From NCBI GenBank assembly GCA_002261195.1, contig MVBO01000004.1, positions 61,746 through 125,745 on the forward strand: a DNA stretch of 64,000 bases. The letters run 5' to 3'. Below are positions 34,629 through 46,846 of the stretch, one piece after another. The first letter of the stretch is position 1, and every line of letters begins with the position of its first letter. A model generated the notes under the pieces. It was not told the origin of the DNA, ran no database searches, and saw only the letters and a program-made list of their open reading frames with translations. The translations under genes and the position numbers were made by a program. The DNA is from Bifiguratus adelaidae. Lineage: Eukaryota > Mucoromycota > Endogonomycetes > Endogonales.

Positions 34629-37171
34629 ATGGCACCTATCGTGCTAAAGATCAAGGGTAACAAGTCATTCTCACCCTTCTCTAACCTTGATTCAGAGGAA
34701 GAACTCTCAAAAACGTGGCGAGTATGCACCAAGGTCAAGGACTCGCTTGAGAATGGCTCACGACTGGAGAATCTATCGTGGCGACTATGGTTTTTGCATC
34801 ACTTGTTGGTGGATGATAGCAAGAATAAGCAGCAGACGTCGCACTTCAAGAAGCTCTCTACAGCTACGACCAAAAAGCTGGACGATGAAAAGAAATCGGC
34901 CTTGAATCAGCAACGGCCTCCTCTAGGGCGGAAGCGGACGTCGCCGCAGCAGACACCGCAACTGGCGCAGGTTCAGCTCAACAGAAAGTCTGGACGGCCA
35001 CCGGGTCCGGCGGCAGATGTCAAGCCTGAGGTGGTCACTAGTGCGCCGGCTCAGACAACGAGCCAGCCTGTACCGCAAAACGTCACCCAAGCTCTCAATA
35101 CGACATATCCCTACACTTCCGACGCTTCTGCTTTTTCATCACAATCGGCCCCCGACTACAATTACCTCACCAACGCTCTTTCCTACACCTCACAAGCACA
35201 AGCGCAACCACGCGGACCGACCAACTTTGTGCTGCACCAGTTCACGTCGGATCAATCCGACAATCAAGTCATTCAGTTGGAGGACATTTTTGGACCCCTG
35301 GATGTTCAAGCCTTCCTCAGTTCAGATCCTAGTCAGCTTCCCATTGTACAGATACCCTTTGACGATATGGTGAATTTATCAGCCAATGACTGGGATGCAT
35401 TTACCCCTCTGAACTCGACACCGTCCAGTCCCAGCCATCCGTACCCACCGCAAGTCAATGCTCCTTCTGGGCAAGGCTACGGATTCACGTCCGCCGGCAT
35501 TAATCAGGTTGCCACGAATATCATGTATAGCGCTATAGGGATGGACGGATCTAACGGGGCCAATAATGCCATGTCTCTTGGTATATCGCAATCTAACCAG
35601 GATAATGTACAGCAACAGCAGCAAAACCAAGCCTACGCACAAAATGAGAGTTACATGGCGCAGAAACGGCTGATACAGGAGCAGCAACAGCTTCAGCAAC
35701 AACAAAATCAGGCGGCACGGAAAACAGATGCCAATGCCATGTACATGTCCGCCGGGCCCATGCCACCGCCACCGGCAGGTACTCTCCATTCCAAACTCTT
35801 GTCCTCTTTACCACAGAGTACGATCCAGAGCGCGGAAAAACGGTTAGCTCCGCTAGGGAAGAACGTGGTCCGCAACATTAATGGCATACCGTTCATACAA
35901 AATACCAACTCGGTCATCACCGGCGGAGAAGCTCCTCGAAAATTCCCAGAGAACGACGTGTATGGCAAGGCACCGGATTACAGTGGACTACAACAGCGTG
36001 GCGTTATTCCCAATAGTCAACAACAGCAAGCTCAAGTCTTCCAAGATGCTTATCAACGCATTTTGAATACCCAAGGTTCAAGGCCCGGTAGTCCTGGTAC
36101 ATCCTATGCCAATACTTCGGGCTCTGGCAGCTATTCCGTCAGTTCATCACCCTCATCCTCACCAAGAATGCCATCCGCCGCACTTCCCTCTGCCTTGGAC
36201 CAGCAACTGCTCCTTCACCAACAACAGCAACAGCAACAACGATCCCTGTCAGCGAGCTCATCACCGGATAAAACCGCCGTCCATACACCCACATCGACGC
36301 CGGATGGCGCAGCCGCATCGAGCAGCTCTAACCCTTCTGCACAGGAATCCTCCGTACCAATGTGTACGAACTGTGGAGCGACAACCACGCCACTCTGGCG
36401 TCGTAGTCAGAATGATGAATTGCTGTGTAATGCCTGCGGCCTCTAGTAAGATTGCAATGATTGCAAGTGAGACATCGAAACTGATTATCCCCTAGCCTAA
36501 AACTCCACAACGCTCCACGGCCTCGGTCTCTGAAACCGACAACGCGGCGCGATTCCAAAGGCGAAGAAGAAACGGTCATACCCGAATGTTCCAACTGCGG
36601 CACGTCCACGACACCCTTATGGCGACGAGACGAAGATGGACAACCTTTATGCAATGCCTGTGGTCTATATCTTAAACTGCATCACGAAAAGCGGCCTCTT
36701 TCCATGAAGACGGATATTATTAAGAAACGACAGCGGTACGAAAGCACGGCGGCTTCAGGCACGACGACACCTACCGGCAAAAAGCAGCGCACGTTCGAGA
36801 TGGAAATGGTGCAGCCTCAGAATGGGACCAATTCCAACTCAGCCGCCAGTCGAAGCACTGAGCCAACCCTACAAGGTGCGACCGAAGCGAGTTTGGCTGC
36901 CTACAAGGAACGACAAGCTGCGCAAGCTCATGCTCAAGCGGCCGCCCAAGCTGCACAAGCCGCTCATACTCAAGCCCTACAGGCCCAGCAACTCTCACAA
37001 CAAGGCTATTACACACCCGAAGCGATGCGATCCTCCGCTTTGGGAGGCCTGGTAGGCGGCACCGGCTCCGCTGTCCAATCCTTTATAAACCTCCGCAACT
37101 CTGCTCCTCCCAAATCCACCAATGACACCATGATGGGCCTAGGCGACACTATCGGCTACCATTATGGATAA
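34629..37171 (+). CDS. GATA transcription factor, DUF1752 plus two zinc fingers
   Basis: Probable nitrogen-regulator-type GATA factor. Exons 34629-36445 and 36496-37171; 830 aa. The N-terminus [15 protein letters not shown] plus [16 protein letters not shown] matches the DUF1752 block of AreA/Nit2/Gaf1 proteins. A long Gln/Ser/Pro-rich activator-like region follows. Finger 1 is [14 protein letters not shown] with CNACG (Cys-X2-Cys-X17-Cys-X2-Cys). Finger 2 is [14 protein letters not shown] with [16 protein letters not shown]. The ~30-residue linker has no Cys-rich insert, unlike the two-finger iron regulators (SREA/Fep1). The only intron splits the Tyr codon just after the last Cys-X2-Cys of finger 1. 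An Ala/Gln-rich coiled end follows. AreA-type factors usually have one functional finger, so two complete ones are unusual. Confidence 0.88.
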
Positions 37172-37260
37172 CTCCTAGACATTTGTGTGCATGATTTCCG
37201 GCTGTACCTATAGACGCGCGTAATTTACATATCTACATTATCACAACGCCTGAGTGTGCG

Positions 37261-38345
37261 ATGCACCCTGAAGCCGTGGTCGACAAGGCCATCTACAATG
37301 GCGGCCCTATCCTCATCGCCCTAGCCATATGCCTCATTGGCGAATGCACCGTGGCCTTCTATACTGTCATTCTGCCGTACCATTGGCTAGGCTCACCACT
37401 AGCGGGCCACCATTTCCCCCTCGCACCGGTGCAGAACCCGCGCTTCCTGACGTTCGTCAACCTGCTACATTTGGCTTTTACGCTCCTGGTGGTCTGTAAT
37501 ATCGCGTTCAATTATGCCATGGCTATCCGGACCAATCCCGGTGTGCCGCTAGCGGTCCTAGAAGAAGGCGTGGAAAAACGGTGCAAGAAATGTGAGTGAA
37601 CTCGTTTGCAGCGTATGCTCAATCCCTCCTAGGTGGCGGTCCCAAACCCGAACGAACGCATCATTGTAGTGTATGTAACCGCTGTATTCAACGGTTCGAT
37701 CATCATTGTCCATGGATCCATAATTGCGTCGGACACCACAATCATCGGTACTTTATTGTCTTTATGGTCTATCTCTGCTTTGCGGCCATCTATTTCGTGG
37801 TGCTTGGGTTCGGACCCTTCTTTTTGGCCCTTGATTTCGTGGGATCCAGCTGGCCGTATCTCTTTTCTCGCTCCTTGTATTGTTTCAATCTCGTCTTGGC
37901 GTGTGCGATGGCTCTTGCGGTTGGTACAATGGGTGGATGGCATGTCTATCTGACGCTGACGGGTCAAACGACGGTGGAGTTTTACGAGAATTCGTACGAT
38001 AAAGAAGTGGCCAAGGAGCATGGCGAGGTAGGGAACGGGATGAGGAATAGGTTGAATAGAGGATGTTGATAGGCTTGCGTCGTTAGATGTTTGTGAATCC
38101 CTATGACTTGGGCGTCAAGGCGAATCTGCGCACCTTTTTGAATGTGTGTGATGCCTAGTAAGTGCGATGGAGGTAAGCTGGTGTTTGACGACCGCTAATA
38201 TGATTATAGTCCGTGGTGGTATGTCTTGTTGCCCATTCCAGTACCGCCAAAGGGTGACGGCAAGACTTGGGATCGACGTGCTGTACCCTCGCGTCATCGA
38301 GGTCTGTCTTCTGGATTATACCCGCCACCTTTGGCACGCGTGTAA
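37261..38345 (+). CDS. DHHC protein S-acyltransferase (ZDHHC16-like)
   Basis: Membrane palmitoyltransferase. Exons 37261-37591, 37633-38027, 38087-38157, 38210-38345; 310 aa. Two N-terminal helices ([39 protein letters not shown]) are followed by the TNPG-like RTNPGVP. The cysteine-rich domain is [21 protein letters not shown]...[19 protein letters not shown]. Two more helices follow, then the TTVEFYEN loop (a TTxE motif) and [15 protein letters not shown]. That last block resembles the NPYNYGCLDNWKVFLG segment of animal ZDHHC16. The protein ends in a short Pro-rich tail. It is distinct from the other DHHC protein in this window. Substrates are unknown. Confidence 0.85.
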
Positions 38346-38394
38346 AGGGGCAATTGTATAGCATTGAGTGTTCTGTGTGTGTATTTGTAAAATG

Positions 38395-39734
38395 TCATCG
38401 AAGGGCGCCGCAGGTGACTGTCCACAGGAATTGTTGTTCGAGACGGAGTTGCGGTAGAGATGGACAGGAGATGTCTGGGCCAATGTAAATCGTATCCCAC
38501 GCAATGATACCATAGAGATGCAAAATTTGTCGAACGGACTGTTCCCATTCTTGTTGGTCTCTCAAAGTCGTGCCATAGCGCGTGCCTAGTCGGAAAAGCA
38601 TGGTCGGTAGAGAGTATCGGGCTCTTAGTTGAATCAATTGTTGTGAGAGCACGTCGAGTGGGAGTGGATCGAGACCTATCCAGATGAGATCCACGGATGC
38701 CATGGTCGCCTCTGAAAGCGCTTCTTGTATTGATGCGTGATAGACAAGGGTAGCGTCACCGTGGGCGAGTTGAACCTTGTCAGCAGGGGTACCGCCGCAG
38801 GGACACTCGTCAAGAGGATCGCAATCATCCACCGTCAACTGGAATAGCCTGACCATCGCATGAGCACGCCGGACCAACGGGCCGAGAGCCATTCAACTTA
38901 CCTGTCCATCCGTGGACCAATCACATACACTACGCTGCTGCCGAGACATTGTACACCTTGCAGTGGAGCCGTATACTCCATCCGACATTGATCGGGCACA
39001 TAAACATGGTCATCGATGCGCATCTCGGGCAGGAGACCCCAGATATCCAATGGATACAGCTCCGAGTACACTTTGGCATGCACAAAGCGGCCATCCAGGC
39101 TCTGCGTGTAATCACAAAGAGGAAGCGTATCCCGCGCCGGTAGGGAGTTGGTGATCGTCCTCGGCTGAAAACCCGGACGCACCTCTACCGTATTCAGCGA
39201 TTTAAACGTGCTTGTACTCGTATTGTTCCTGGTCGAGACTTGAGCGTGATAAAGGCCTGAATGAGGCAATACCATCTCGGCCATGTACATGTAATCATAG
39301 TATCGATGCGGTGTGAAATGAACAATGGGATAATCTACGCCGTCGGAGGTTACATGAACGTTGAGTTGATAGGGAAGTGATACCTCGGGAAACTAGATCC
39401 CCTAAATCAATATCTCGACGTTCTTGCAGCTATCCTTACCAAGACCAACAAACATAGGGCAGCTGGCTCGTCTGTCATGTGCCCAAACGTATCATAGTTG
39501 CCAAGGACTGCAAACAAGGCTATCGTTGACTGCTTATCCCAAACGGCTGTGTCGATATCCCTAGTGATACATATATATATATATTGAGTATATCCCAACT
39601 GTCTCTCAACACAGCTCTCTCTACACTCACAGTTGTCGATAGTTGATATGTTGACAAGTAGTAGGCCATCTTTTGCCTCGTGGATAGCATAGATAGACGA
39701 GAACCAGTAGCACGAGCAGGGCATAGCGTTTCAT
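38395..39734 (-). CDS. Unrecognised type II membrane protein with luminal domain
   Basis: I do not recognise this protein. Exons in gene order: 39631-39734, 39440-39560, 38902-39392, 38395-38848; 389 aa. The N-terminus MKRYALLVLLVLVYLCY is a signal anchor with a short basic cytosolic side, so the rest should face the ER/Golgi lumen or outside. A beta-rich middle follows (PYQLNVHVTSDGVDYPIVHF, SGLYHAQVSTRNNTSTSTF). Then comes a block CDYTQSLDGRFV...DQCRMEY...VVYVIGPRMDR, whose spacing resembles the NXPE/PC-esterase family. The expected GDS motif position reads GPR. The C-terminal third has CDPLDECPCGG and a mixed alpha/beta pattern. The stop is 49 bp from the convergent DHHC gene's stop. The third intron's acceptor (39393) was picked to avoid an in-frame stop. 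Confidence 0.6.
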
Positions 39735-39770
39735 GGGCAAAGAGCGAGAAATTTTTTGAGGGGGGCCACC

Positions 39771-39818
39771 TTTCCTTGTCTCTCTCTCTTTCTCTCTTGT
39801 TCTCTCGTCTCTCTCTTG
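39771..39818. repeat. CT-rich tract
   Basis: Nearly pure pyrimidine run of CT/TCTT units in the 282-bp divergent spacer between the luminal-protein gene and the PHD gene. It is probably promoter-associated. Confidence 0.5.
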
Positions 39819-40016
39819 GAGTGACTACCGGTTGGACCTTACTTCCACGTATTTTAACATTGCTATCGATTATAGGACCTTGTTCGGCCTATAGTCATTT
39901 TCCCTTAGTTCCGTCACATTCGCTGCTCATATGACACTCTACTCTAAACGAGACCTTTCCTATTCATCTTTAAGTACACGACTACAAGTACAGTCGAGCA
40001 GAAAGAGCAAAACGAT

Positions 40017-43000
40017 ATGTCAATAACACGCACGAAAAGTGCAGAGATGGGGACAGGGACTGACGCTTGGAAGGTCCCTGTCCAAAAGAAGTCATTCAGA
40101 AAAAGCTCTGCTGACCCTGTGAAGGATCGGACGAGTAAGAGCGATTTGACAGATCAAGATGATTCCAGCGAACAGGAACAGACCGACGAAGACGACGAGG
40201 ACATGGCCGATGTAGAGTACAAGGATCGGTCCAAGGCTCGTCGACATGGCAACAGGACCCCATCCACAATGTCCGCAACGCCTCGATCCAAGCGCTCAAG
40301 GGTAAAACCCAGCTCAAACACGCCCACTCATATCACCTTCTCACCCACAACGCAATTCAACATTCATTCATTATCCATATCCAATCAACCTGCGCGTTCC
40401 GGTAGAGAATTTCGAAACGGTGGCGCAGTAGCAAACAATGAGATGGTCACAGCTATAAAATCCAGACATCGACGACCCTCCCATCTTGGTTTATCAACGC
40501 TCAACTCAAGTGACAACACATCACATGACACGCCTAGCCAGCACATTACAGAAGACAAGGATAGCAAGACCACCATGGCGAAAAGAAAAAGTAAAGACAA
40601 TGTTCCACCAAAACTATCGCATACTACACCGGACGAAGAGGATCAAGTGTATTGCATCTGTCGCAAGGGCTACAATGGAAAAGAGTTTATGCTTGCCTGC
40701 GATGATTGTGGCGGTATGTATGTGAGAGATTGTAGGGCATGAATATTCAACATGTCGTGTCAGATTGGTTCCACGGACGCTGTGTCAAAGTGACGGCCAA
40801 GACGGTGCCTAAACATTGGCTCTGTCCCAAATGTGTAGCAAAGGCTGCTGCTTTGGAAATGATCAATGCGTCAAGGAAGCATGGTGGCAAGGCGAGACCT
40901 CAACCTAACCTTGCAGCTGTCTTGGCGCAATTTACGCCACCTGGATCACAACCTGCAAAAGCTCACGAATCGCTACCCATGCCGACGCCCACATCCTCCT
41001 TCACCTCAACGATAACAAAAACAATACCTTCTGCTCGCATAGTTGACGACGACGAAGATGCCGACCTGGAGGACGACGATTTATGTATGATTTGCGAGTT
41101 TGAATGTACCTGCGGCACAAAATCATCCGTGGCAAAAAATTCGGTGGCAAATTTACCGCCTGTTCAACAAGAGGAGCTACAGAAATCAGCCAAGACACCA
41201 GCGGGCAGGATCGATGATGACCACCAGGCACAAGTGGATCATCAAGTGCACAAAGCGAGTAAGGCAGAAGGGGCCAAAGAGACGCCACCAAAAGCTCCAG
41301 CAGAGTCGGATTCAGAAGAAAGCGAAATTGACATTGTGGGCTCAGACGATGATGATGATGATGAAGATGCGGCCGCAGCATTCAATCGGCAATTACGCAT
41401 GGCTGCCATTGCCTTGGCACAAGCAGATTCATCTGAATCTGATGGAAATGGCAGTGATAGCGACCGTGACCTAGCCTTGATCCTGGCGGCGGAATCATCG
41501 GATTCCGAAATTGATCAAGACCAGGTGGACGGCAGGAATATCGAGGAGGAAGAGGAAGAAGACGAAGAGGACGGCTTTTCAGATCTCAATATCGCTTTGG
41601 AGCAGGAATCAGCCGCTTATGCGTTCCAACGATCCGATAGCAGCAGTCCCTACGAAAGCGACGTGGAATCGGATAGTGATGGGGCCATATCTGTGGCATC
41701 GCATCGGTCCGCCTCCTCCTCCTCCTCTGGTAACATTTCGGATTTCTCCCTGACATCCATCATCAACTCGGGTGATATCGAGATTTACGAACATCGGCAA
41801 GAACCCAAGATGGACATGGCTTGGGATGGCAGTATCGCGGGCTGGGCCATGAATGCCTCAGGCGAGTCCACCGATTATGAAGGCGGCGATGACAGTGATG
41901 GTGAATGGCCTTTTGACATGTCAGATGCTGAAGTGCCAGCCGGTTGGTCCGAATATGAGGACGATGATGAGGAGGATGGCATGTACGATGAGCTGCAAGT
42001 TCAGCTTGACCCAATGAACCAAGGAACGCCCATACAAGACGCCAATGATGAAATCGAGGTCACATTGGATACCGAACTCCTTCAGCTCAGAAGAGTCTAC
42101 ACGGACCTTGGTACAGACACTGGAATCACCAACCGCTTCTCATCACAAGGCGTTTCTGCGCCGACCGCCTTGCTTTCGCCAGACGATTTCTCCGCTGCTT
42201 TGGCTAGCGTCGGTTTCGACGCCGGTCTTCTTACCATGGATCCCGAAAGTCACCTTGAAGATATCGGTGTACCTGTCTCAACGGCTACATCCAATCCGAT
42301 ACAGCCCCCGCAGCCTTCCACTACAAGGTCAACACCCTCGCCAAAACTCTCTGATACACCTATGCCTCCACCTCCACCTCTTCCTAGCACCTCCTGTGTC
42401 GTTCCCCTGCCCAATTACAAACCGTCTGCACCCACATCCAATTCCCTCGCCAATCCGATACCTATACCACCCATGAGCGCATTAACACAAATGCGGTCTG
42501 CCATGGCAGACCCTTCCCCAGGCGGTTCCACGGCTGTGCCTATGCATACCGTCCGATCTTCGGAGCTTATTTCGCCCCAATTTTCGATGCCTCGCGCCAT
42601 TCTACCCAAGACCTCAAACGGAACGTCACCGTCATCCCATACTCAGTCGTCGTTAACCACATCGTTCGCCAAGGCTCATGACGATGTCGCCCAAACACTG
42701 GAGGGCTTACCAATGCCGACACTAGCCAGTTGGCAGCAACAAGATAGCGATGTGACAAGTATGGATTCGCCGACCGCGGTAACGCTTGAAGAATTGATGG
42801 ATACTTCGCGTCTATACCACCAAGGCTCCCGATCACCCACTCCAGGCCATGAAGACCAAAAGTACTTGGAACAGCTACAACGATGGGAACGCATCCCGAT
42901 AGGCATGTTTCGAAGGCGACGACCTAGTGGTGCTGACGTGATGGAAGTCGAAATCGGTGCTGCCCTCAAAGAAGGCATCAAAGGTCACACGGTCGACAAG

Positions 43001-43165
43001 ACCCTCTATTCTGCTCTCAAACGGTATCCGACCAAAGTCACCAAGCGCAAGAAGCGCAGAAGACAAAAGCAATATCATGATTTCACTCAACCTCCATCAT
43101 CAGCCTGTCCAACACCTCTCTATTCTCCCCTTTTTGGCGCCGTTAGACATGATGAAAGGGTGTAG
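40017..43165 (+). CDS. Large PHD-finger protein
   Basis: Putative chromatin reader. Exons 40017-40713 and 40764-43165; 1032 aa. A basic Ser-rich start precedes one PHD finger at ~residues 213-262: CICRKGYNGKEFMLACDDCG then DWFHGRCVKV...WLCPKC (Cys4-His-Cys3). The finger is completed only by splicing the 50-bp intron. Next comes CMICEFECTCG, a small cysteine cluster. Then follow several hundred acidic residues rich in Asp/Glu/Ser, and Pro-rich linkers. A conserved-looking end reads WERIPIGMFRRRRPSG with a basic stretch KRKKRRRQKQ (possible nuclear signal). Finger type resembles H3K4me3 readers (Spp1/Set3 style), but partner complexes cannot be inferred. Confidence 0.8.
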
Positions 43166-43244
43166 AATGCGTGTTTCATTGTATAGTCGTTTAATTTCAG
43201 GATCTCGTTCCACTCTGTTCCGCTGCGTCCACTCCTACATCATC

Positions 43245-43905
43245 ATGCCGTCTACACTACTACTACCAGTACTCTATTTGGGCGGTTGCATAGCTGCCAT
43301 GAGTCTATTCTCCATGATTTATAGACGATCTAAAGGTAATGCCCTCATTGACACTCTTCTGCCATCGCTCTTACCATGTCATCCTAGTGGTCGCTGAAGC
43401 CGAACCATGGTTCCCGCCTCACATGGAACGCGAAAAGTACATTTCCCTCTTGTCCGCCGAACCAGCCGTACCCGAATACCACCTCAAAACAGCTCTCCTT
43501 AGACGTGCGATGGAAGATGTGAAACGGTTGGCTCAACTTCAACAAGAGAAACCGGCGCTTCAACAGTTGCAGCGACAAGGCACCATTGGGGATGATCTCT
43601 GGCTTCAGTTCACCGTCACTGAGCAAGAATTGATGCGAGAGTTGCAAGAAGTGGTGGCGGAGGCTAATACGTACAAGGCAGGATGGGGTCAATACATTGT
43701 CACGACCGCGGCACAAATGCTCGAATACGAAAAGCAACGTGAGGTAGCGGCCGAAATGAAGTCCATGAAGGAACGTGAGCAAGTTGCAGCGGAGATCAAG
43801 GCTAAGCGGGATGCCGAATTCAGGGCCAAGCAAGCCAAGGAAGCTGAAGCGGCCCTGTTGAATGATGAACAACCTAAGAGTAAAAAGAAGGGCAAGAAGC
43901 ACTAA
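43245..43905 (+). CDS. SEC66: SEC66 (Sec71), ER post-translational translocon subunit
   Basis: Subunit of the Sec62/63 complex that drives post-translational import into the ER. Exons 43245-43335 and 43388-43905; 202 aa. One N-terminal membrane helix (LLLPVLYLGGCIAAMSLFSM) is followed by the cytosolic family core: PWFPPHMEREKYISLL, VPEYHLKTALLRRAMEDVKR and EKPALQQLQRQGTIGDDLW, then the coiled EELxxEV region and a Lys-rich tail. The core order matches fungal Sec66. The ATG is only 79 bp below the PHD gene's stop, so the promoter must be very short or overlap that gene. Confidence 0.9.
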
Positions 43906-43959
43906 CGCGATGATGTATTTTGCAAGTGCGTATATACAGTTGAAAGCATGGCTGCGTCT

Positions 43960-44355
43960 CTACTTGTTGACCCACTTGTCCATCCAACTGCCCGTGTCGG
44001 ATCCTTTAAAGGTCGATTCAAGCGATGCCAAAGTCTCCAGATCAAACTTGATGCCTGCTTTTTGCAATTCCTTCGTCAAGTTGGCCACAGACTCTTTGAC
44101 TTCTGGGTCACTCATGATCTTGTAGATGATCGAGAGACTTGGTTTGCCATCACGCTGCACGTCGTAACCCTTTTGTTGTAATAGTACCGTCAAGCGCTGC
44201 AAACTCGTCAATACTTGAGGATTGTCGCGAATCTGTTTGATGAGTGGGTGATCCCAGTTGAACGGTGCCTTTTCTAGGCGCCGCACCGCTGTCATTGACA
44301 GAGGTCGCACCCGAGTGCCTTGGCGTGCCAGTGTTCTAAGCATAAAGTGTGACAT
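43960..44355 (-). CDS. Small protein with mitochondrial-type presequence, function unknown
   Basis: Single exon, 131 aa, starting at the first ATG (44355). The N-terminal ~23 residues (MSHFMLRTLARQGTRVRPLS) are basic and hydroxylated without acidic residues, as in mitochondrial targeting signals. The rest is helical (HPLIKQIRDNPQVLTSLQRL, DPEVKESVANLTKELQKAGI) and soluble. I do not recognise the family. It is divergent from the mucin-like gene with 112 bp between start codons. Confidence 0.6.
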   Translation of the reverse strand: MSHFMLRTLARQGTRVRPLSMTAVRRLEKAPFNWDHPLIKQIRDNPQVLTSLQRLTVLLQQKGYDVQRDGKPSLSIIYKIMSDPEVKESVANLTKELQKAGIKFDLETLASLESTFKGSDTGSWMDKWVNK

Positions 44356-44467
44356 ATTTTGGATGTGCTCATTTAAACGTCCTCTCTTGTCGTCATTCCT
44401 CACACCTCTTCACTTGCGCTGATTGTGTGGTTCAGTCCGTTTCCTAGCAACCGTTGAGATCACGACC

Positions 44468-44818
44468 ATGCGCAGTCTATATATCCTTTGTCTCTTTGCT
44501 CTCCTGACGGTGCAAGTACTAGCCGCGCCACCCACCGCGACCACACCGAGTGCTAGTACACCCGCCCCTGCAGCTACCTCCACCACCGCAGCCGCTACGA
44601 CGAATACCCCCTCAGCGACAACGAATTCCCCGGCGGCAACGACGACTGCTGGTACGACCAGCGCGACCGATACCCAACAGCAATATGCCCCTTCTCCACC
44701 GGCCTCAAGCATGATTGTGATTCCGCCCTCACCGGCTGCCGCACCGCTCACCTACGCCAAGACATCCCTGCTCACCCTGGCTCCCCTCCTTCTCTCCGCT
44801 CTCATCTTTGTTCTCTAA
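44468..44818 (+). CDS. Mucin-like secreted protein, GPI-anchor candidate
   Basis: Single exon, 116 aa. The signal peptide is MRSLYILCLFALLTVQVLA. A middle of ~65 residues is almost entirely Thr, Ala, Ser and Pro (TTAAATTNTPSATTNSPAAT), suited to O-mannosylation. The C-terminus is a hydrophobic tail (LLTLAPLLLSALIFVL) typical of GPI-anchor signals, preceded by small residues. A cell-wall or surface protein is inferred; there is no enzymatic domain. Confidence 0.65.
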   Translation: MRSLYILCLFALLTVQVLAAPPTATTPSASTPAPAATSTTAAATTNTPSATTNSPAATTTAGTTSATDTQQQYAPSPPASSMIVIPPSPAAAPLTYAKTSLLTLAPLLLSALIFVL

Positions 44819-44832
44819 GTTTTATTAAGACA

Positions 44833-45544
44833 TCACTTATGCCCCTTATCGCCCTCGGCTCGTTGTCGGCTCTCGGCAGCGAAATCCCGCGCGTATCCTT
44901 CAATCTCTCTATCCCTGTTCTCTGTATGATGGGGAGAAGCATACTCTAACCGTTCCAGAAAGGCCTATACACACGTTGGAACGATGCTTAGATGCCCTAT
45001 ACCTTACCTTTTGTTGCATAAAGCAGTTCCAAAACTTACGGCGTTGCTTTTGACACATGGTGGCCTTTTCCCAAAAGCTGCCTTCTTTGAAGCAGGTCAA
45101 GAGTTCGTAGTGCAGATCCGCGCAGTTGTCCATGGCTGTATCATGGATGGCTTGCTTTTGGTTAACGAGGGCACGGCCTCCTTCCTCGAAACTCTTGGCG
45201 TCCGGTGCAGGTGGTCGTGGAGGGGTGTAGGTAGAGGTAGAAGACGAGGAAGTGGTCGAAGAAGAAGAGCCCTTGTTTGACGTTGTGGACGACGTCGTAA
45301 AGCCAGGACCTAGACTCGTTTGATGCATGTCGTACTCTGCGCGTTTCGTCAAGCGTGGTTCGCCGGCTTGGCTCTCTTGGACACTCGACCGCATGCGCTG
45401 TACATCGTCCGACGAGATGCTTGTAGGTGTGGATCGTGGATCATAGTCGGGTTGTACCTGTTCCAGGTAGCCCTTGAGCTCTTTATCTAGTTCCTTGACG
45501 TAATCTTCAACATAAGCATGCGCCGAGTTGTTATCCGAAGCCAT
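44833..45544 (-). CDS. Twin-CX9C (CHCH) protein, function unknown
   Basis: Exons in gene order: 45008-45544, 44944 boundary to 44833-44943; 215 aa. Residues 1-130 are polar with a Ser/Thr/Pro-rich stretch (SSSSTTSSSSTSTY). The C-terminal part has CADLHYELLTC and CQKQRRKFWNC, two Cys-X9-Cys motifs. Together these form a CHCH hairpin, typical of proteins oxidised by Mia40 in the mitochondrial intermembrane space. A charged helical tail follows the 64-bp intron (44944-45007). The acceptor was chosen for phase and ends in GAG. The start codon is only 9 bp from the upstream RPN11 stop. I cannot assign it to a named CHCH family. Confidence 0.7.
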
Positions 45545-45553
45545 TGTGTATAT

Positions 45554-46731
<1,178 letters not shown>

Positions 46732-46846
46732 GACAAGCCGATCAAGAAAGGCAGCGCTCACACGTAAGGAAGTGACGCGTTTTGTCGACGTCACACTTTT
46801 TGCTCTCGCTTATTGCTTTATTGCTCGGCATGCGCTAAAGTGTTCC
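46732..46846. promoter_or_regulatory. Divergent promoter RPN11 / NIPA gene
   Basis: The 115-bp spacer must serve both genes. It contains the inverted pair GTGACG (46772-46777) and CGTCAC (46789-46794), the second as part of CGACGTCAC, a CRE-like half site. No known proteasome element was recognised. Confidence 0.4.
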
